Shown here one piece after another: positions 1 through 9,692 of a DNA stretch of 60,069 bases. Origin of the DNA: Leptotrichia trevisanii DSM 22070 (GTDB taxonomy: Bacteria > Fusobacteriota > Fusobacteriia > Fusobacteriales > Leptotrichiaceae); NCBI RefSeq assembly GCF_000482505.1, contig NZ_AXVL01000024.1:1-60069 (forward strand). The letters are read 5' to 3'. The notes beneath the pieces are model-generated. The model worked only from the letters and a program-made list of their open reading frames with translations, did no database searches and had not been told where the DNA came from. The translations under genes were made by a program, and so were the position numbers. The stretch's first letter is position 1; every line of letters begins with the position of its first letter.

Positions 1-446
1 CTTTTTCTTTTCCTGCTGATATTGTGAAAGATGAACTTGAATACCTGGTTAACAGCGGCAGAAAGTTTTGACAGAAGAGATCTGTCGTAAAAGAAGAACT
101 TTCTGCATTCTTGAGGGACAGTAAAAAGGACATGTCGGTGCTCAATATTGAGAATATGTTTTTGAATATTTTCAGTCCATGTCCTAGAGTACTTGTAACC
201 ACAAGAAGGACAGAGCTTAGACTTACAAGTAATAGGGAACAGGTGTGTAACAGGACAGTGAGGACATTTGAACTTGACAAAACCTTTTGAAATATCCCTG
301 CAGGCAAGAAATTTATCAAAGGAAAGTTTAATATGTTCAAGGTGACTGTCGCCAATATTATTTTTCTTGCAAAATTTTAAGGAATCTAGTAAAATATTGT
401 TGTTACTGAAAATATATTTCAGTTTATTTTGTGTAATGTTTATCAT
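1..446 (-). mobile_element. IS91-family transposase, N-terminal part (cut by window start)
   Basis: Reading the minus strand from an ATG at 446 gives an open frame of about 148 codons that runs off the window. It has a Cys-rich zinc ribbon at about residues 62-88 (CPHCPVTH, then CKSKLCPSCGYK), followed by RTW and HVLFTVP. This is the usual start of IS91-type (Y2, rolling-circle-like) transposases, whose catalytic domain would lie beyond the window. Base composition is less AT-rich than the neighbours, which fits a mobile gene. The matching C-terminal end of such a protein lies at the other end of the window in the same orientation. Family assignment is from motif recognition only. Confidence 0.8.
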
Positions 447-468
447 AAATATATTATACAAAAAAATC

Positions 469-495
469 AGCCGAATTTCTATTCGGCTTTTTTTA
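469..495. terminator. Bidirectional hairpin terminator beside the IS
   Basis: AGCCGAAT, a TTCT loop and ATTCGGCT form a perfect 8-bp stem, flanked by an A-run on the left and a T-run on the right, so it can act on either strand. It lies just upstream of the transposase start and would block read-through into or out of the insertion sequence. It could also be part of the element's end. Confidence 0.6.
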
Positions 496-770
496 TTTTC
501 AGAAAAGTAAACTTATGCTTTTTAATGGGGTTTCAAATTTGAGAGTTTTATTATAGAAATCATATTATGAGCAAGAAGTTAAATAGTATGTAATTTAAAA
601 TTTGTTAAATATTTTCTATTAAGAGGACGGGAATAGTACTAGGTAGTTGCAAAATAAATTTGTTTATTTTATACATAAATTTTAGAGAGTATTTAATGGT
701 TGTAAGGTGATAACTTTTGTTATAAAAATGGATAAATAGTATTTGTTTTCTTTATTTTGTACTTTATTTT

Positions 771-779
771 TGATATACT
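771..779 (+). promoter_or_regulatory. Possible extended -10 promoter
   Basis: TGATATACT (TG, one base, TATACT) lies 46 bases before the start of the 143-residue gene. There is no convincing -35 box, as usual for extended -10 promoters. Weak, sequence-only call. Confidence 0.35.
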
Positions 780-824
780 GTAATAAATATATTGGAAGAT
801 GTTTGAAATTACGGGAGAAATAGT

Positions 825-1256
825 ATGGATAGGATTATGGATATTTATGAAATTATGAGAAATGTTAGTAGGATATCTTTTAAAGCAAAGAGTTTGGAAG
901 GGTCTTCGACAGGTTGGAATTATGTTGGCAAAGGGAATGTTGTGATTAGAGAAGAAGGAGATAGGTTGTATTTTATTGAAGAAATTATTCTGGATAATGA
1001 TATTCGGTATAATGATAGAAAATTATGGAAGTTTAAGAAAGATTATATTGGATTTTATAGGTTTAGAAATGGGGATTATGAGAAGATATTTGAGTTTTTA
1101 TTTTGTGATGGGGAATTTATGATGAAGAAAGAATATTTGTGCAGTCCTGATTTATATTATGGAGAAATGAAGATTTTGGATAATAAAATGTGTTTGATGA
1201 TAAAAGTAAAGGGGGAAAAGAAGAATGAAGTTTTGGAATACACGTACTTAACATAA
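825..1256 (+). CDS. Hypothetical 143-residue soluble protein
   Basis: Start ATG is preceded by GGGAGA at a good distance. The protein is small, has no signal peptide or membrane segment, and is rich in aromatic and charged residues. The middle repeats a pattern of short beta-like segments (GKGNVVIREEGDRLYFIEE, then KLWKFKKDYIGFYRF, then KIFEFLF), which suggests a lipocalin-like barrel and faintly recalls the DUF6314 pattern. I do not recognise it with confidence. It stands alone between the insertion sequence and a repeat-filled intergenic region, so it is likely an accessory gene. Confidence 0.6.
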   Translation: MDRIMDIYEIMRNVSRISFKAKSLEGSSTGWNYVGKGNVVIREEGDRLYFIEEIILDNDIRYNDRKLWKFKKDYIGFYRFRNGDYEKIFEFLFCDGEFMMKKEYLCSPDLYYGEMKILDNKMCLMIKVKGEKKNEVLEYTYLT

Positions 1257-1430
1257 AAATTTAATATGAATTCAGGATTTTTGGAAAGTATTGAAACAGA
1301 GTGTATTTAGTATACTTGATACTAACCTTGATTTAAATAATTAATTTATTAAAAATATTTTTAACAAGAAATTAAAATGTAATTTTTGTTTGTTAAACTA
1401 ATTATAGGATTAAAATTTAGAATTTAAATT

Positions 1431-1583
1431 AGGACATGTCTAAAAACTCTTAAAATAATGAATTTTTAACAAATTTTTCTAAAATTAGAAATAATAAATA
1501 CTGATTTTATGGTGCTTTGTACAATTTCTAAAATCAAAAAAATATTAAAAATAATATAGATTTTAAGTTTTCAGACACAGCCT
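1431..1583. mobile_element. Putative MITE with GTCT-AAAACT inverted ends
   Basis: The left end reads AGGACATGTCTAAAAACT. The right end, read on the opposite strand, is AGGCTGTGTCTGAAAACT. These are imperfect terminal inverted repeats (about 14 of 18 matching) bounding 153 bases that contain no coding frame. The layout fits a non-autonomous miniature element mobilised by a transposase recognising such ends. No clear target duplication is visible, and the source IS is not in this window. Confidence 0.5.
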
Positions 1584-1612
1584 ATTTTTAAATATTGAAA
1601 TAAAGTAACTTA

Positions 1613-1680
1613 TTTATACTAAACCCTATTTAAAAAATAGTAATAAAATTTTATAATAATTAGTTTGATAGCCTTGTAAA
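1613..1680 (+). repeat. TATACTAAA-type repeat, copy 1 (one end only)
   Basis: It begins TTATACTAAACCCTATTT and continues with an AATAAAATTTTATAATAA-like stretch. It matches copy 3 (52278-52420, reverse strand) and copy 2 (34573-34690) over roughly 50 bases. The opposite inverted end is missing here, so this is a degenerate or solo end. About 120 bases downstream lies the paired hairpin element, as in copy 2. Confidence 0.5.
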
Positions 1681-1802
1681 AAAAATCAAATCTAATTTTT
1701 AAGTATTCGTATAAGGGATTTTTATTCAAATTTTGAAAAACTGCTTATTATTAATAAATGTTTTTCATAATTTTATGTTTTTTCTTTTTATATGATATAA
1801 GC

Positions 1803-1909
1803 AAGGGAAATGAGTCGCTATTTCCCTTTATTTCACAATAATAATTATTTTAACATATTTAACTAGTAGCATATTAAAAAGGATGGCGAAAGTGCTATGT
1901 ACTAATCCT
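1803..1909. repeat. Paired inverted hairpin element, copy A
   Basis: The first hairpin is AAGGGAAA, loop TGAGTCGCTA, TTTCCCTT (1803-1828). The second, on the other strand, has an AGGAT/ATCCT stem at 1880-1909 whose loop contains TCGCC (GGCGA on the plus strand). The second hairpin's 24 bases at 1885-1908 match 35173-35196 at 23 positions. The two hairpins face each other like the halves of a BIME/REP pair. Stems differ between copies while the loop core stays. Confidence 0.6.
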
Positions 1910-1944
1910 GAAAAATAACCGCTGTCTTTTACAACAACGGTTAT
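1909..1944 (-). terminator. Terminator of the minus-strand operon
   Basis: ATAACCG (1915-1921) pairs perfectly with CGGTTAT (1938-1944). On the minus strand the hairpin is followed by TTTTTC. It sits 10 bases past the stop of the ankyrin-repeat gene. Confidence 0.7.
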
Positions 1945-1953
1945 CTAAAAATT

Positions 1954-2511
1954 CTAACTGTCTTCTTTTGGGTTATATGTTTTTATATAATCTTTCATCA
2001 TTTTTAATGCTATTGGTTTCTGACACCTTTTAACAAATTCTAAAGCTGTTAATCCCCATTTATCTTTTGTTAATAATTGTAATCCTGGTTGAGAAAAGAT
2101 TAATTTATATAGTGGAATCATCTCGTTTTCATCAGTAAAATAATTAAAAATATTTTTAAAAACTACAATTTTGTACGGTTTGTATAATGCTGTTATGTCT
2201 GCTCCTTTTTCTAAAAAAATTTTGCATAATTCTGTTGTTCCAGTTATATCGTCTCCTCCACGTTGAAATAAGGGAAAAAACAAAGTGGTCCCTTCCTTTG
2301 TTATACTTTTAATATTAGCTCCTTTATTTATTAAAAATTTTGCTATTTTATAACGTGCTTCGTTATTATTATTTCTTAAGGCATCATATAAAACATTACT
2401 TTTCAAGACACTTTCTTTATCTTCATATCCTTTTTCAAATAATTCTAAAAAATCTTCGTATGTTCCTAATATTGCTGCAGCAGATACTGTTCTATATTCT
2501 GACATTTTCAT
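1954..2511 (-). CDS. Ankyrin-repeat protein
   Basis: 185 residues with no signal peptide. Repeats such as YKIAKFLINKGANIKSITKEGTTLFFPL (about residues 54-81) and CKIFLEKGADITALY (about 96-110), plus KDKWGLTALEFVKR near the end, carry the ankyrin pattern. Ankyrin proteins act as protein-binding scaffolds; the partner here is unknown. It is last in a minus-strand run of three accessory genes and followed by a terminator. Small ankyrin proteins often accompany secreted toxins as immunity factors, but no toxin is recognisable here. Confidence 0.75.
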   Translation of the reverse strand: MKMSEYRTVSAAAILGTYEDFLELFEKGYEDKESVLKSNVLYDALRNNNNEARYKIAKFLINKGANIKSITKEGTTLFFPLFQRGGDDITGTTELCKIFLEKGADITALYKPYKIVVFKNIFNYFTDENEMIPLYKLIFSQPGLQLLTKDKWGLTALEFVKRCQKPIALKMMKDYIKTYNPKEDS

Positions 2512-2594
2512 CTCCTTTTTTAATTTTAATACTTCATTTTTACTTTTAAAAATATTTAAAATTTAAAGTTGTTTTTATTTTTATTCTAATATTC

Positions 2595-3071
2595 TTAATA
2601 ATTACCTTTTAGCACTTCTACTAGCACACATCTATTTTCTATATTCTTTTCAGGATACTTGTCTATATTTTTTAATATATTTTTCTTTTCTTTTTCTGGT
2701 ACTGAAATATATTTTGTTTTTGCTTCCTTATCAATTCCAAATGCTATCCCAAATAATTTTCTTTTTGTATAAAACCATTTTTTTCCAACTATTTCATAAG
2801 CATAATCTGTAGCTTCTCTTAATGAAGTAAAAAATTCATCTTGATTAGCAATTTCTCGCATTTTTTCGTTTTTGTCATCTATATAAAATTTTATTTGCCT
2901 TTCTTTAAAAATCTTATAATTTTTTTCATAATATTCTTTTCTATTTGCCATATAGCGATTATTTGGACAATCCGACACATTTATTCTTACTTTTTTTAAA
3001 TGATTTTTATAAAATAGACCAATAGCAATTATAAAAGCAGATAACAATAATAATTTAAAAAACTTATTCAT
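2595..3071 (-). CDS. Hypothetical protein with N-terminal membrane anchor
   Basis: 158 residues. Residues 4-22 (FFKLLLLSAFIIAIGLFYK) form a single hydrophobic segment with basic residues before it, so the rest probably lies outside the cytoplasmic membrane or the segment is an uncleaved anchor. The remainder is charged, Lys/Glu-rich and contains two cysteines (near residues 35 and 147). I do not recognise the family. It lies between the ankyrin and multi-pass membrane genes, with gaps of about 85 and 100 bases, so co-transcription is possible. Confidence 0.55.
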   Translation of the reverse strand: MNKFFKLLLLSAFIIAIGLFYKNHLKKVRINVSDCPNNRYMANRKEYYEKNYKIFKERQIKFYIDDKNEKMREIANQDEFFTSLREATDYAYEIVGKKWFYTKRKLFGIAFGIDKEAKTKYISVPEKEKKNILKNIDKYPEKNIENRCVLVEVLKGNY

Positions 3072-3174
3072 AGTTGCTCTCCTTTCTTTATTTTATTTGT
3101 ATTTTCAAATTATATTTTGTATATTATTTATACAATTGGGTTTAGATTTTAATATAGCAAAATTTTTAGTAGAA

Positions 3175-4647
3175 TTACTTTTTTTTAGAAGTTCTGTTTA
3201 TAAAAGAGTTTAGATAGCTGTTATTTTTTCTTATATTATAAATCATTGTTCGAGAATAATTTCTTTTTTTCTTTACGTAAGAAAATCTGTCTATTTTATT
3301 TAATATTATGTAGCGTTTAATTAATTTTAGAATATTAAATAATTCTGTGAGTATTGGGAGCAGGAGTATTATAAAAATCAGCAAGTAGGATTTTGAAAAA
3401 TAGGATACGAGGACGTTTATTATGTCGTAGCCTTTTTTTAGATTTTTGTCAAAAAATAGACTGAAGATAAAATCTCTTATTAGTAGCGTTTGAATCAAGG
3501 CTATTGGGAACATTAGCAGTTTTATTGTTCTGAGGATTGAAAAAACGGATTTTTTTATTGTTAGAGTATTTTTTTCATTTAGCATTAATTTGGATACTAT
3601 TTTTTCTTTTTCTTCAAATGGAAAATTGTAGTATTCGTATTCTATCAAAATAAAAATTATTAAAAATGTGAACAAAAAATTATTTATAATTTTTTTGATA
3701 TTTAAACTAGTTCCCATCACACCAAAATCACTAATTTTTTTACTTTCATCCCGTAATTCAAAATTATTGTTTAATATTAAAGTTTCACCAGTTTCCAGCT
3801 TAATTATTTTTCCATATACTTCTCCTTCAATAATTTTTTTATTTTTTAGTTTTATTTTTACGGTATCCCAGTTGAAATAAATTATCTTTCCTTTTAGCCA
3901 TATTGTTTCATTTTTTTCATTTATAAAAGATAAATTTACATTGTTATTGTCGTCAATTACTGTGTCTGTGATATTTATATTTCCCTTTTGAGAATTTTCG
4001 TAAGTAAGAATTTTTAAATTTTTATCTACTTTCCATTTTGTTTTTCCATCTTTGTTTACAATTTCGAGAGTGCTGTTTTTTAACTCGTCTATTGAATTTA
4101 TTTCTGCGTTTTTTATTAGAATGGATTTTTTATTTAATATTTCAAGTTCGTTTTTGTAAGAATTAAGGAAGTAGCCTACTCCAAAGAAAATTACAGCTAT
4201 TAGAAGAATTTTTTTAATATTATAGTCGTAAAGATAGGCAGTAAAAATTTTCTTTTTTATAATAAATGTTATAAGCATTGACAAAAACGACAGTATTATT
4301 ATAATAACAGCTGAAGCGTATATAAAGTAGTTGTAGCCTTTTAGATTTAAGGCAAGATTTAAAAATGAAATATAAAATAGGACTATGAGCAGAAACCTTA
4401 AAACATATCTGTTTACATTTATAATTTGTATTTTGCCATTTTTTATATTTTGAATTTTTTCTAATTGCTTATTTATTTTAGTTTTATTTGTATTTTTTAA
4501 TTTTAGCTGATTGTTTAACAAGGTTGATTTTTTATTTAGTTCATTTAATAATTTTGGTTCATTTTCCAGTTCTTTTTTTCTTTTTTGTATAAAAAATTTT
4601 TTGAAAAATTCGATAATTTCGATCTTGCTTTTAAATAGTTCTTTCAT
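3175..4647 (-). CDS. Multi-pass membrane protein of unknown function
   Basis: 490 residues. The first 75 residues are strongly charged with a coiled-coil look (KKRKKELENEPKLLNELNKK onward). Hydrophobic segments then appear at about 84-104, 108-130 and 145-162. A polar domain of about 150 residues follows (about 165-310) and looks extracytoplasmic. Three more segments lie near 317-337, 372-398 and 418-445. The basic C-terminus (KKKRNYSRTMIYNIRKN) is probably cytoplasmic. A GGGAGG ribosome site precedes the start. It is first in the minus-strand run 4647-1954. No enzyme motif is visible. Confidence 0.6.
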   Translation of the reverse strand: MKELFKSKIEIIEFFKKFFIQKRKKELENEPKLLNELNKKSTLLNNQLKLKNTNKTKINKQLEKIQNIKNGKIQIINVNRYVLRFLLIVLFYISFLNLALNLKGYNYFIYASAVIIIILSFLSMLITFIIKKKIFTAYLYDYNIKKILLIAVIFFGVGYFLNSYKNELEILNKKSILIKNAEINSIDELKNSTLEIVNKDGKTKWKVDKNLKILTYENSQKGNINITDTVIDDNNNVNLSFINEKNETIWLKGKIIYFNWDTVKIKLKNKKIIEGEVYGKIIKLETGETLILNNNFELRDESKKISDFGVMGTSLNIKKIINNFLFTFLIIFILIEYEYYNFPFEEKEKIVSKLMLNEKNTLTIKKSVFSILRTIKLLMFPIALIQTLLIRDFIFSLFFDKNLKKGYDIINVLVSYFSKSYLLIFIILLLPILTELFNILKLIKRYIILNKIDRFSYVKKKRNYSRTMIYNIRKNNSYLNSFINRTSKKK

Positions 4648-4854
4648 AAAGTATGTTGCCTCCCTTGTTGATAAATTTTGTTTTGTTATTATAGCATTAT
4701 TGTATTATTTTTTCTATATATTAATTATAGAATAGGGAAATGATGGAATTTTGACTGATTTTCTTGAAAAAAATTAGATTTATTGGGGAATTTGTGGTAT
4801 TATAAATAAATAATAGGTTAAAAAATAAAATTTTTTAAAAGAGGAAATTTATAG

Positions 4855-5748
4855 ATGACTGAGAGAGAGAAGGAAGTAAAAGAGAAGAGAATACAGGAAT
4901 TGCTTGTAAAAAGGGAAGAATATGTGAATAATGGGGAAATTGAGAAGGAAATTAGGGTGTTGCGGGAACTAAAGGTGCTGTTTAGAAGGCTGTATGGAGG
5001 GGAAAGTGACGAGAGCGTAAAAGTGCTGACTGAATTGGGGAATGCCTTGAAATATGTTGGGAAATTTGAGGAGTCGATAAGGCTTTTAACCAAAGCGGAA
5101 AAAATTGTGTTAAAAAATTATGGAGAAAATACGATGGCTTTTGTGGCTTGCAATGCAAATTTGGCGGAAGTTTACAGAATTATGAAAAAATATGAAAAAG
5201 TTGAGGAGAAATATTTTAAGGCGATAAAGACTTATAAAAAAAATAATTTTAGGGATGGATATATATTTGCGGGGATATGTAATAATCTAGGGCTTTTTTT
5301 TGAAGAAACGGGGAGATACAGGGATTCGGTAAAGTGGCAGAAAAAGAGTCTGGAAATATTGGAAAATTTGGAAAATAGTGAGGTACAAGGAGCAATTATC
5401 CGAAGCAATATGGTAAATTCATATTTAAAAATTGACGAAAAAAAATTGGCAGAAAATTCTGTGAATATAGCTCTTACGACGTTACAAAGTGAGGTGGGTG
5501 AAAATAGTAATTTGTATTTTAATATTTTACATAATTTGGCAAATGTCTATTTTGAAAATAAAAGTTATAAAAAAGCAGCTGTATTGCTGGAAAGATGTGA
5601 AAAACTGTGTGAAACTGTTTTTGGAATTGAAAGTGAAATTTATCAAAGTATTTTGGAAAAAATTTTAATTGCAAAACAGAGAATTGCTAAAAATAGAATG
5701 GAGCAGTATGTCTGGAAAAATCAGGTTGTAAAAAAATTGAAAAATTAA
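4855..5748 (+). CDS. Tetratricopeptide (TPR) repeat protein
   Basis: 297 residues, no signal peptide. The protein opens with a charged helix (TEREKEVKEKRIQELLVKRE). Repeats of about 42 residues follow, of the kinesin-light-chain/TPR_12 style: SVKVLTELGNALKYVGKFEE, then FVACNANLAEVYRIMKKYEK, then FAGICNNLGLFFEETGRYRD, and later YFNILHNLANVYFENKSYKK. Such proteins are protein-protein scaffolds. GAGGAA lies 11 bases before the ATG. It is divergent from the minus-strand accessory operon and upstream of the ylxM-like gene, which is about 160 bases away. Specific partner unknown. Confidence 0.8.
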   Translation: MTEREKEVKEKRIQELLVKREEYVNNGEIEKEIRVLRELKVLFRRLYGGESDESVKVLTELGNALKYVGKFEESIRLLTKAEKIVLKNYGENTMAFVACNANLAEVYRIMKKYEKVEEKYFKAIKTYKKNNFRDGYIFAGICNNLGLFFEETGRYRDSVKWQKKSLEILENLENSEVQGAIIRSNMVNSYLKIDEKKLAENSVNIALTTLQSEVGENSNLYFNILHNLANVYFENKSYKKAAVLLERCEKLCETVFGIESEIYQSILEKILIAKQRIAKNRMEQYVWKNQVVKKLKN

Positions 5749-5909
5749 AAAAATATATAAATTTTTATTTAATATGTACTCAAATTTCTTTCAAAATTTA
5801 ACTTATAAAAAACTAGGATTTGAGTAGAATAGTTATAATTTTTGAATTTTATATACAATTTGATTTGAGAGGTAAGGTTACAAGTAAAAATAAAAAGGAA
5901 GTCGGATTT

Positions 5910-6233
5910 ATGGATAAATTGGAGGATTTTTTGAAATATTCTGTGTTATTTTCTTATTATGGTGAACTTTTTCCAAAAAAGAAAAGGCAGTATCTGGAAC
6001 TTTATCTGGAAGAAAATAGTTCTCTTTCAGAAATTGCGGAACAATGTGGAGTTACAAGACAGGCAGTTTTTGACAATATAAAAAAAGGTGTTCAGAAACT
6101 GGATGAGTATGAGAGTAAACTTGGAATATTTGAAAAAGAAAAGGAATTGAAGGGGAAACTTGAATATTTGAGAAAAAATTTCACTATGGAGAATCTGGAA
6201 AAAATAATAGAGGATTTTGATTATACAGAATAG
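5910..6233 (+). CDS. ylxM: YlxM/UPF0122-like HTH protein
   Basis: 107 residues from the ATG at 5910, chosen because AAGGAA precedes it. A longer in-frame start at 5820 (TTG) adds 30 residues unlike the family and lacks a ribosome site. MDKLEDFLKYSVLFSYYGELFPKKKRQYLELYL followed by the sigma-4-type helix-turn-helix SLSEIAEQCGVTRQAVFDNIKKG matches YlxM, which partners the signal recognition particle in Firmicutes and is normally encoded beside ffh. Here ffh is not adjacent. The C-terminal part is a coiled helix. Start is well supported; function rests on the family. Confidence 0.8.
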   Translation: MDKLEDFLKYSVLFSYYGELFPKKKRQYLELYLEENSSLSEIAEQCGVTRQAVFDNIKKGVQKLDEYESKLGIFEKEKELKGKLEYLRKNFTMENLEKIIEDFDYTE

Positions 6234-6274
6234 TTTTATGATTCAAAAAAGTAAAAATAAAAAATAAGTTGCTA

Positions 6275-6302
6275 TTGACAAATAAAAAAGTTGGGGTATA
6301 AT
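6275..6302 (+). promoter_or_regulatory. Promoter for the rpiR leader transcript
   Basis: TTGACA (6275-6280), a 16-base spacer and TATAAT (6297-6302): both boxes are perfect consensus. It lies about 140 bases upstream of the regulator start, leaving a leader that contains a terminator-like hairpin. Confidence 0.75.
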
Positions 6303-6355
6303 GGTTATGTAAAGAATATGTGAAGTTATAAAATTGAGTTATTACTATTTGGATT

Positions 6356-6424
6356 AGACAAAACTGAAATGGCGGGAAATGCTTCTAAATAAATGTTTTC
6401 CCCCTTTGGTTTTGCCTTTTTTAT
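6356..6424 (+). terminator. Leader hairpin with T-run (attenuator or small-RNA terminator)
   Basis: GACAAAACTGAAATGGCGGGAAA on the left pairs imperfectly with TTTTCCCCCTTTGGTTTTGCC on the right across a short AT loop. It is immediately followed by TTTTTTATTT. It lies between a consensus promoter and the RpiR start codon 20 bases further on. It therefore either ends a roughly 115-base small RNA or acts as a transcription attenuator for rpiR. Confidence 0.55.
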
Positions 6425-6442
6425 TTAATAAGAAGGTGAAGG

Positions 6443-7303
6443 ATGATTATTAGTAAATTGGAGAAAAAGGAGAATTTTACGAATAATGAGAGGGAAATAG
6501 CGGATTATGTTTTGAGGCATTTGGAGGAGATTCATTTGTTGTCGGCGGAGAGTTTGGCGAAAAAGGCGTTTGTAAGCAAGGCTACGGTTGTGAGATTTTG
6601 TAAGAAACTCGGAGTTGAGGGGTATAGGGATTTTCAGAGGAGTCTGGATAAGGAAGTTGGAGAAATGATAAAAATTCAGGGGTTGCTTAGTGAGGAGCCT
6701 GTAAATAGTGAAACAAGATATGATGAAATCATTTCAATTATTCCATCACTTTATGAGAGGGTTATAGCGGCTACAAAACTTAATCTGGATACGCCTGTTA
6801 TGGAAAAGATTATTGAAAAATTGAGAAATACTAAGAAAATTGAGATTTATGGGACGGGAATTTCGTATATATTGGCAAAGCTGGCTTCGTTTAAGTTTAT
6901 GACGCTTGGAATTGAGAGTGCGGCTTATGACGGACTTAATGAGCATTATATTATTTCTGCGGAAAAAGGGGAGAAGGATATAGCGCTTATTATTTCGCTT
7001 TCAGGGACTAATCTTTATATGATTAGAATTGCGGAATATTTGAAAAAAAGGAATGTATTTGTTGTAGGAATTGGGAATGGCTCGTCTGAGGAAATAAAAA
7101 AAGCGTGTTCAGAATATATTGAAATACATGCTCCAAATTATATTTTGAGTTTTGAGATGGTGTCGCTATTTACTGGGATTAATTATGTGCTGGACATATT
7201 TTTCACTTCGCTTTTAGTGTCGAATTACTACAAAAATATAAATACTTCACTGGAAGTCAGTAAAAATTATGAGACAAATGAACCGAAAGTATCAAAAAAA
7301 TAA
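6443..7303 (+). CDS. MurR/RpiR-family sugar-phosphate-responsive regulator
   Basis: 286 residues, about the usual length. Residues 1-77 form the HTH_6 DNA-binding domain (NEREIADYVLRHLEEI, then SLAKKAFVSKATVVRFCKKLG). Residues about 120-255 form the SIS sugar-isomerase fold that binds a phosphosugar (KIEIYGTGISYILAKLASFK, then IALIISLSGTNLYMIRIAEYLKKRN). AGAAGG precedes the ATG. The next gene is a 6-phospho-beta-glucosidase, so a role in sensing a beta-glucoside-derived phosphosugar is a reasonable inference. Family certain, effector unknown. Confidence 0.88.
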   Translation: MIISKLEKKENFTNNEREIADYVLRHLEEIHLLSAESLAKKAFVSKATVVRFCKKLGVEGYRDFQRSLDKEVGEMIKIQGLLSEEPVNSETRYDEIISIIPSLYERVIAATKLNLDTPVMEKIIEKLRNTKKIEIYGTGISYILAKLASFKFMTLGIESAAYDGLNEHYIISAEKGEKDIALIISLSGTNLYMIRIAEYLKKRNVFVVGIGNGSSEEIKKACSEYIEIHAPNYILSFEMVSLFTGINYVLDIFFTSLLVSNYYKNINTSLEVSKNYETNEPKVSKK

Positions 7304-7351
7304 TTACAATAGACATAATTTTGAAACAATGGGGAAAATTGATAAATGCTC

Positions 7352-7380
7352 TTGTTTTTGTAAGATTTTAGTGTTATATT
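7352..7380 (+). promoter_or_regulatory. Possible promoter of the 6-phospho-beta-glucosidase gene
   Basis: TTGTTT (7352-7357), 17 bases, TATATT (7375-7380), followed by about 60 bases to the AGGAGG ribosome site. Moderate match. It would give the enzyme its own promoter apart from rpiR. Confidence 0.45.
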
Positions 7381-7429
7381 TTTAATGTAAAGAAAATTAT
7401 TAAAAATATTAAATACGAAAATTTTTTAG

Positions 7430-8863
<1,434 letters not shown>

Positions 8864-8904
8864 AAATGGAAAATATTTAATGAAATCTCAGATGATTAAA
8901 ATTA

Positions 8905-8941
8905 GAGAGGTTATCCTAAAAACTGGGATAACTTCTTTTTT
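8905..8941 (+). terminator. Terminator after bglA
   Basis: AGAGGTTATCC (8905-8915) pairs with GGATAACTTCT (8926-8936) with one G-T pair, then a T-run. Confidence 0.85.
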
Positions 8942-8968
8942 GCAAAAAAAAATAAATGAGGAGAAAAA

Positions 8969-9652
8969 ATGAACAGAGCAGTAAGAGCTTATATACTTTT
9001 AATATTGCTTATTGTGATGGTGGGGATGGAACTGGCAATTTTGGTAAAGATGGATACAGGAGTTGGCCCTTGGGATGCAATGGCACTATCTTTTTCGTTT
9101 TTGACGGGAATAAAAATGGGAACAGTAGGGATGATATGTAATTTTTTGTGTATATTTGGGCAAATTATTTTATTAAAAAAGGAATTTAAAAAAATAAATT
9201 TTTTACAGATACCTATTTCCATGTTGCTGGGATATACAGTTAATTTCTTTGTATATATAGTTTTTTAAAATATGGCATTTGACAATTATATTCTAAGGAT
9301 AACAATTACTGTCGTAATGCTGGTATTAATTTCCTTTACAATAGGGGCGATAGTGGTTCTGGGATTGCCAATATTTGCTTTGGAAGGTTTTTGTAGTGCG
9401 GTTCATATAAAAACTGGCATTCCGTTTGCAAAATTTAGACAATGGATGGATTTTTTCTGTGTTGGGGTTATAATAGTTTTGACACTTGTGTTTCCAATAA
9501 AATGGAGTTTACGTGAAGGAACGATAATTAGCATGCTTATATTTGGCCCTTTACTTGGAATATCAATGCCAAAAATTGAAAAATTCTATGAAAAATGGGA
9601 TTTAGTTGATGGAAAGAGTGAGATTGAGAAGGAAATAGAAGGATCGGAATAG
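8969..9652 (+). pseudogene. YczE/YitT-like membrane protein interrupted by one in-frame stop
   Basis: Two segments, 8969-9268 and 9272-9652, lie in the same frame and are separated only by TAA (9266-9268) and one AAT codon before the next ATG. Read through, they give about 227 residues, close to the usual length of YczE/YyaS/YitT-type proteins of unknown function. The first segment holds the family-like TGVGPWDAMALSFSFLTGIKMG and three hydrophobic stretches. The second has three more (for example VVMLVLISFTIGAIVVLGLPIFALEGFC). A fresh nonsense mutation is the simplest reading. Two separate subunits, or a sequencing error, cannot be excluded. The first segment starts at the ATG after GAGGAG. 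Confidence 0.7.
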
Positions 9653-9692
9653 GAAATATAAATTTTATAAAAAATAATGGAGGAGATTAATT

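Larger units (their letters stand above)
447..824. other. Intergenic stretch between the IS and the first chromosomal gene
   Basis: About 380 bases of AT-rich sequence. Beyond the hairpin at 469-495 and a possible extended -10 box near 774, I see no gene, RNA or clear repeat. Confidence 0.5.
1257..1953. other. Repeat-rich intergenic region
   Basis: About 700 bases without a gene. It holds a putative miniature element (1431-1583), a TATACTAAA-type repeat end (1613-1680), a pair of inverted TCGCC-loop hairpins (1803-1909) and a terminator for the minus-strand operon (1909-1944). No protein-coding frame is supported. Confidence 0.7.

Noticed and set aside
2340-2549. Plus-strand open frame opposite the ankyrin gene
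   Set aside because: Leu/Phe/His-rich shadow with no start signals.
4818-5093. Minus-strand open frame opposite the TPR gene start
   Set aside because: Antisense shadow of the TPR gene with skewed composition and no family resemblance.
8956-9141. Alternative frame overlapping the YczE-like gene
   Set aside because: Different frame, no family match; the frame starting at 8969 carries the recognisable membrane protein.
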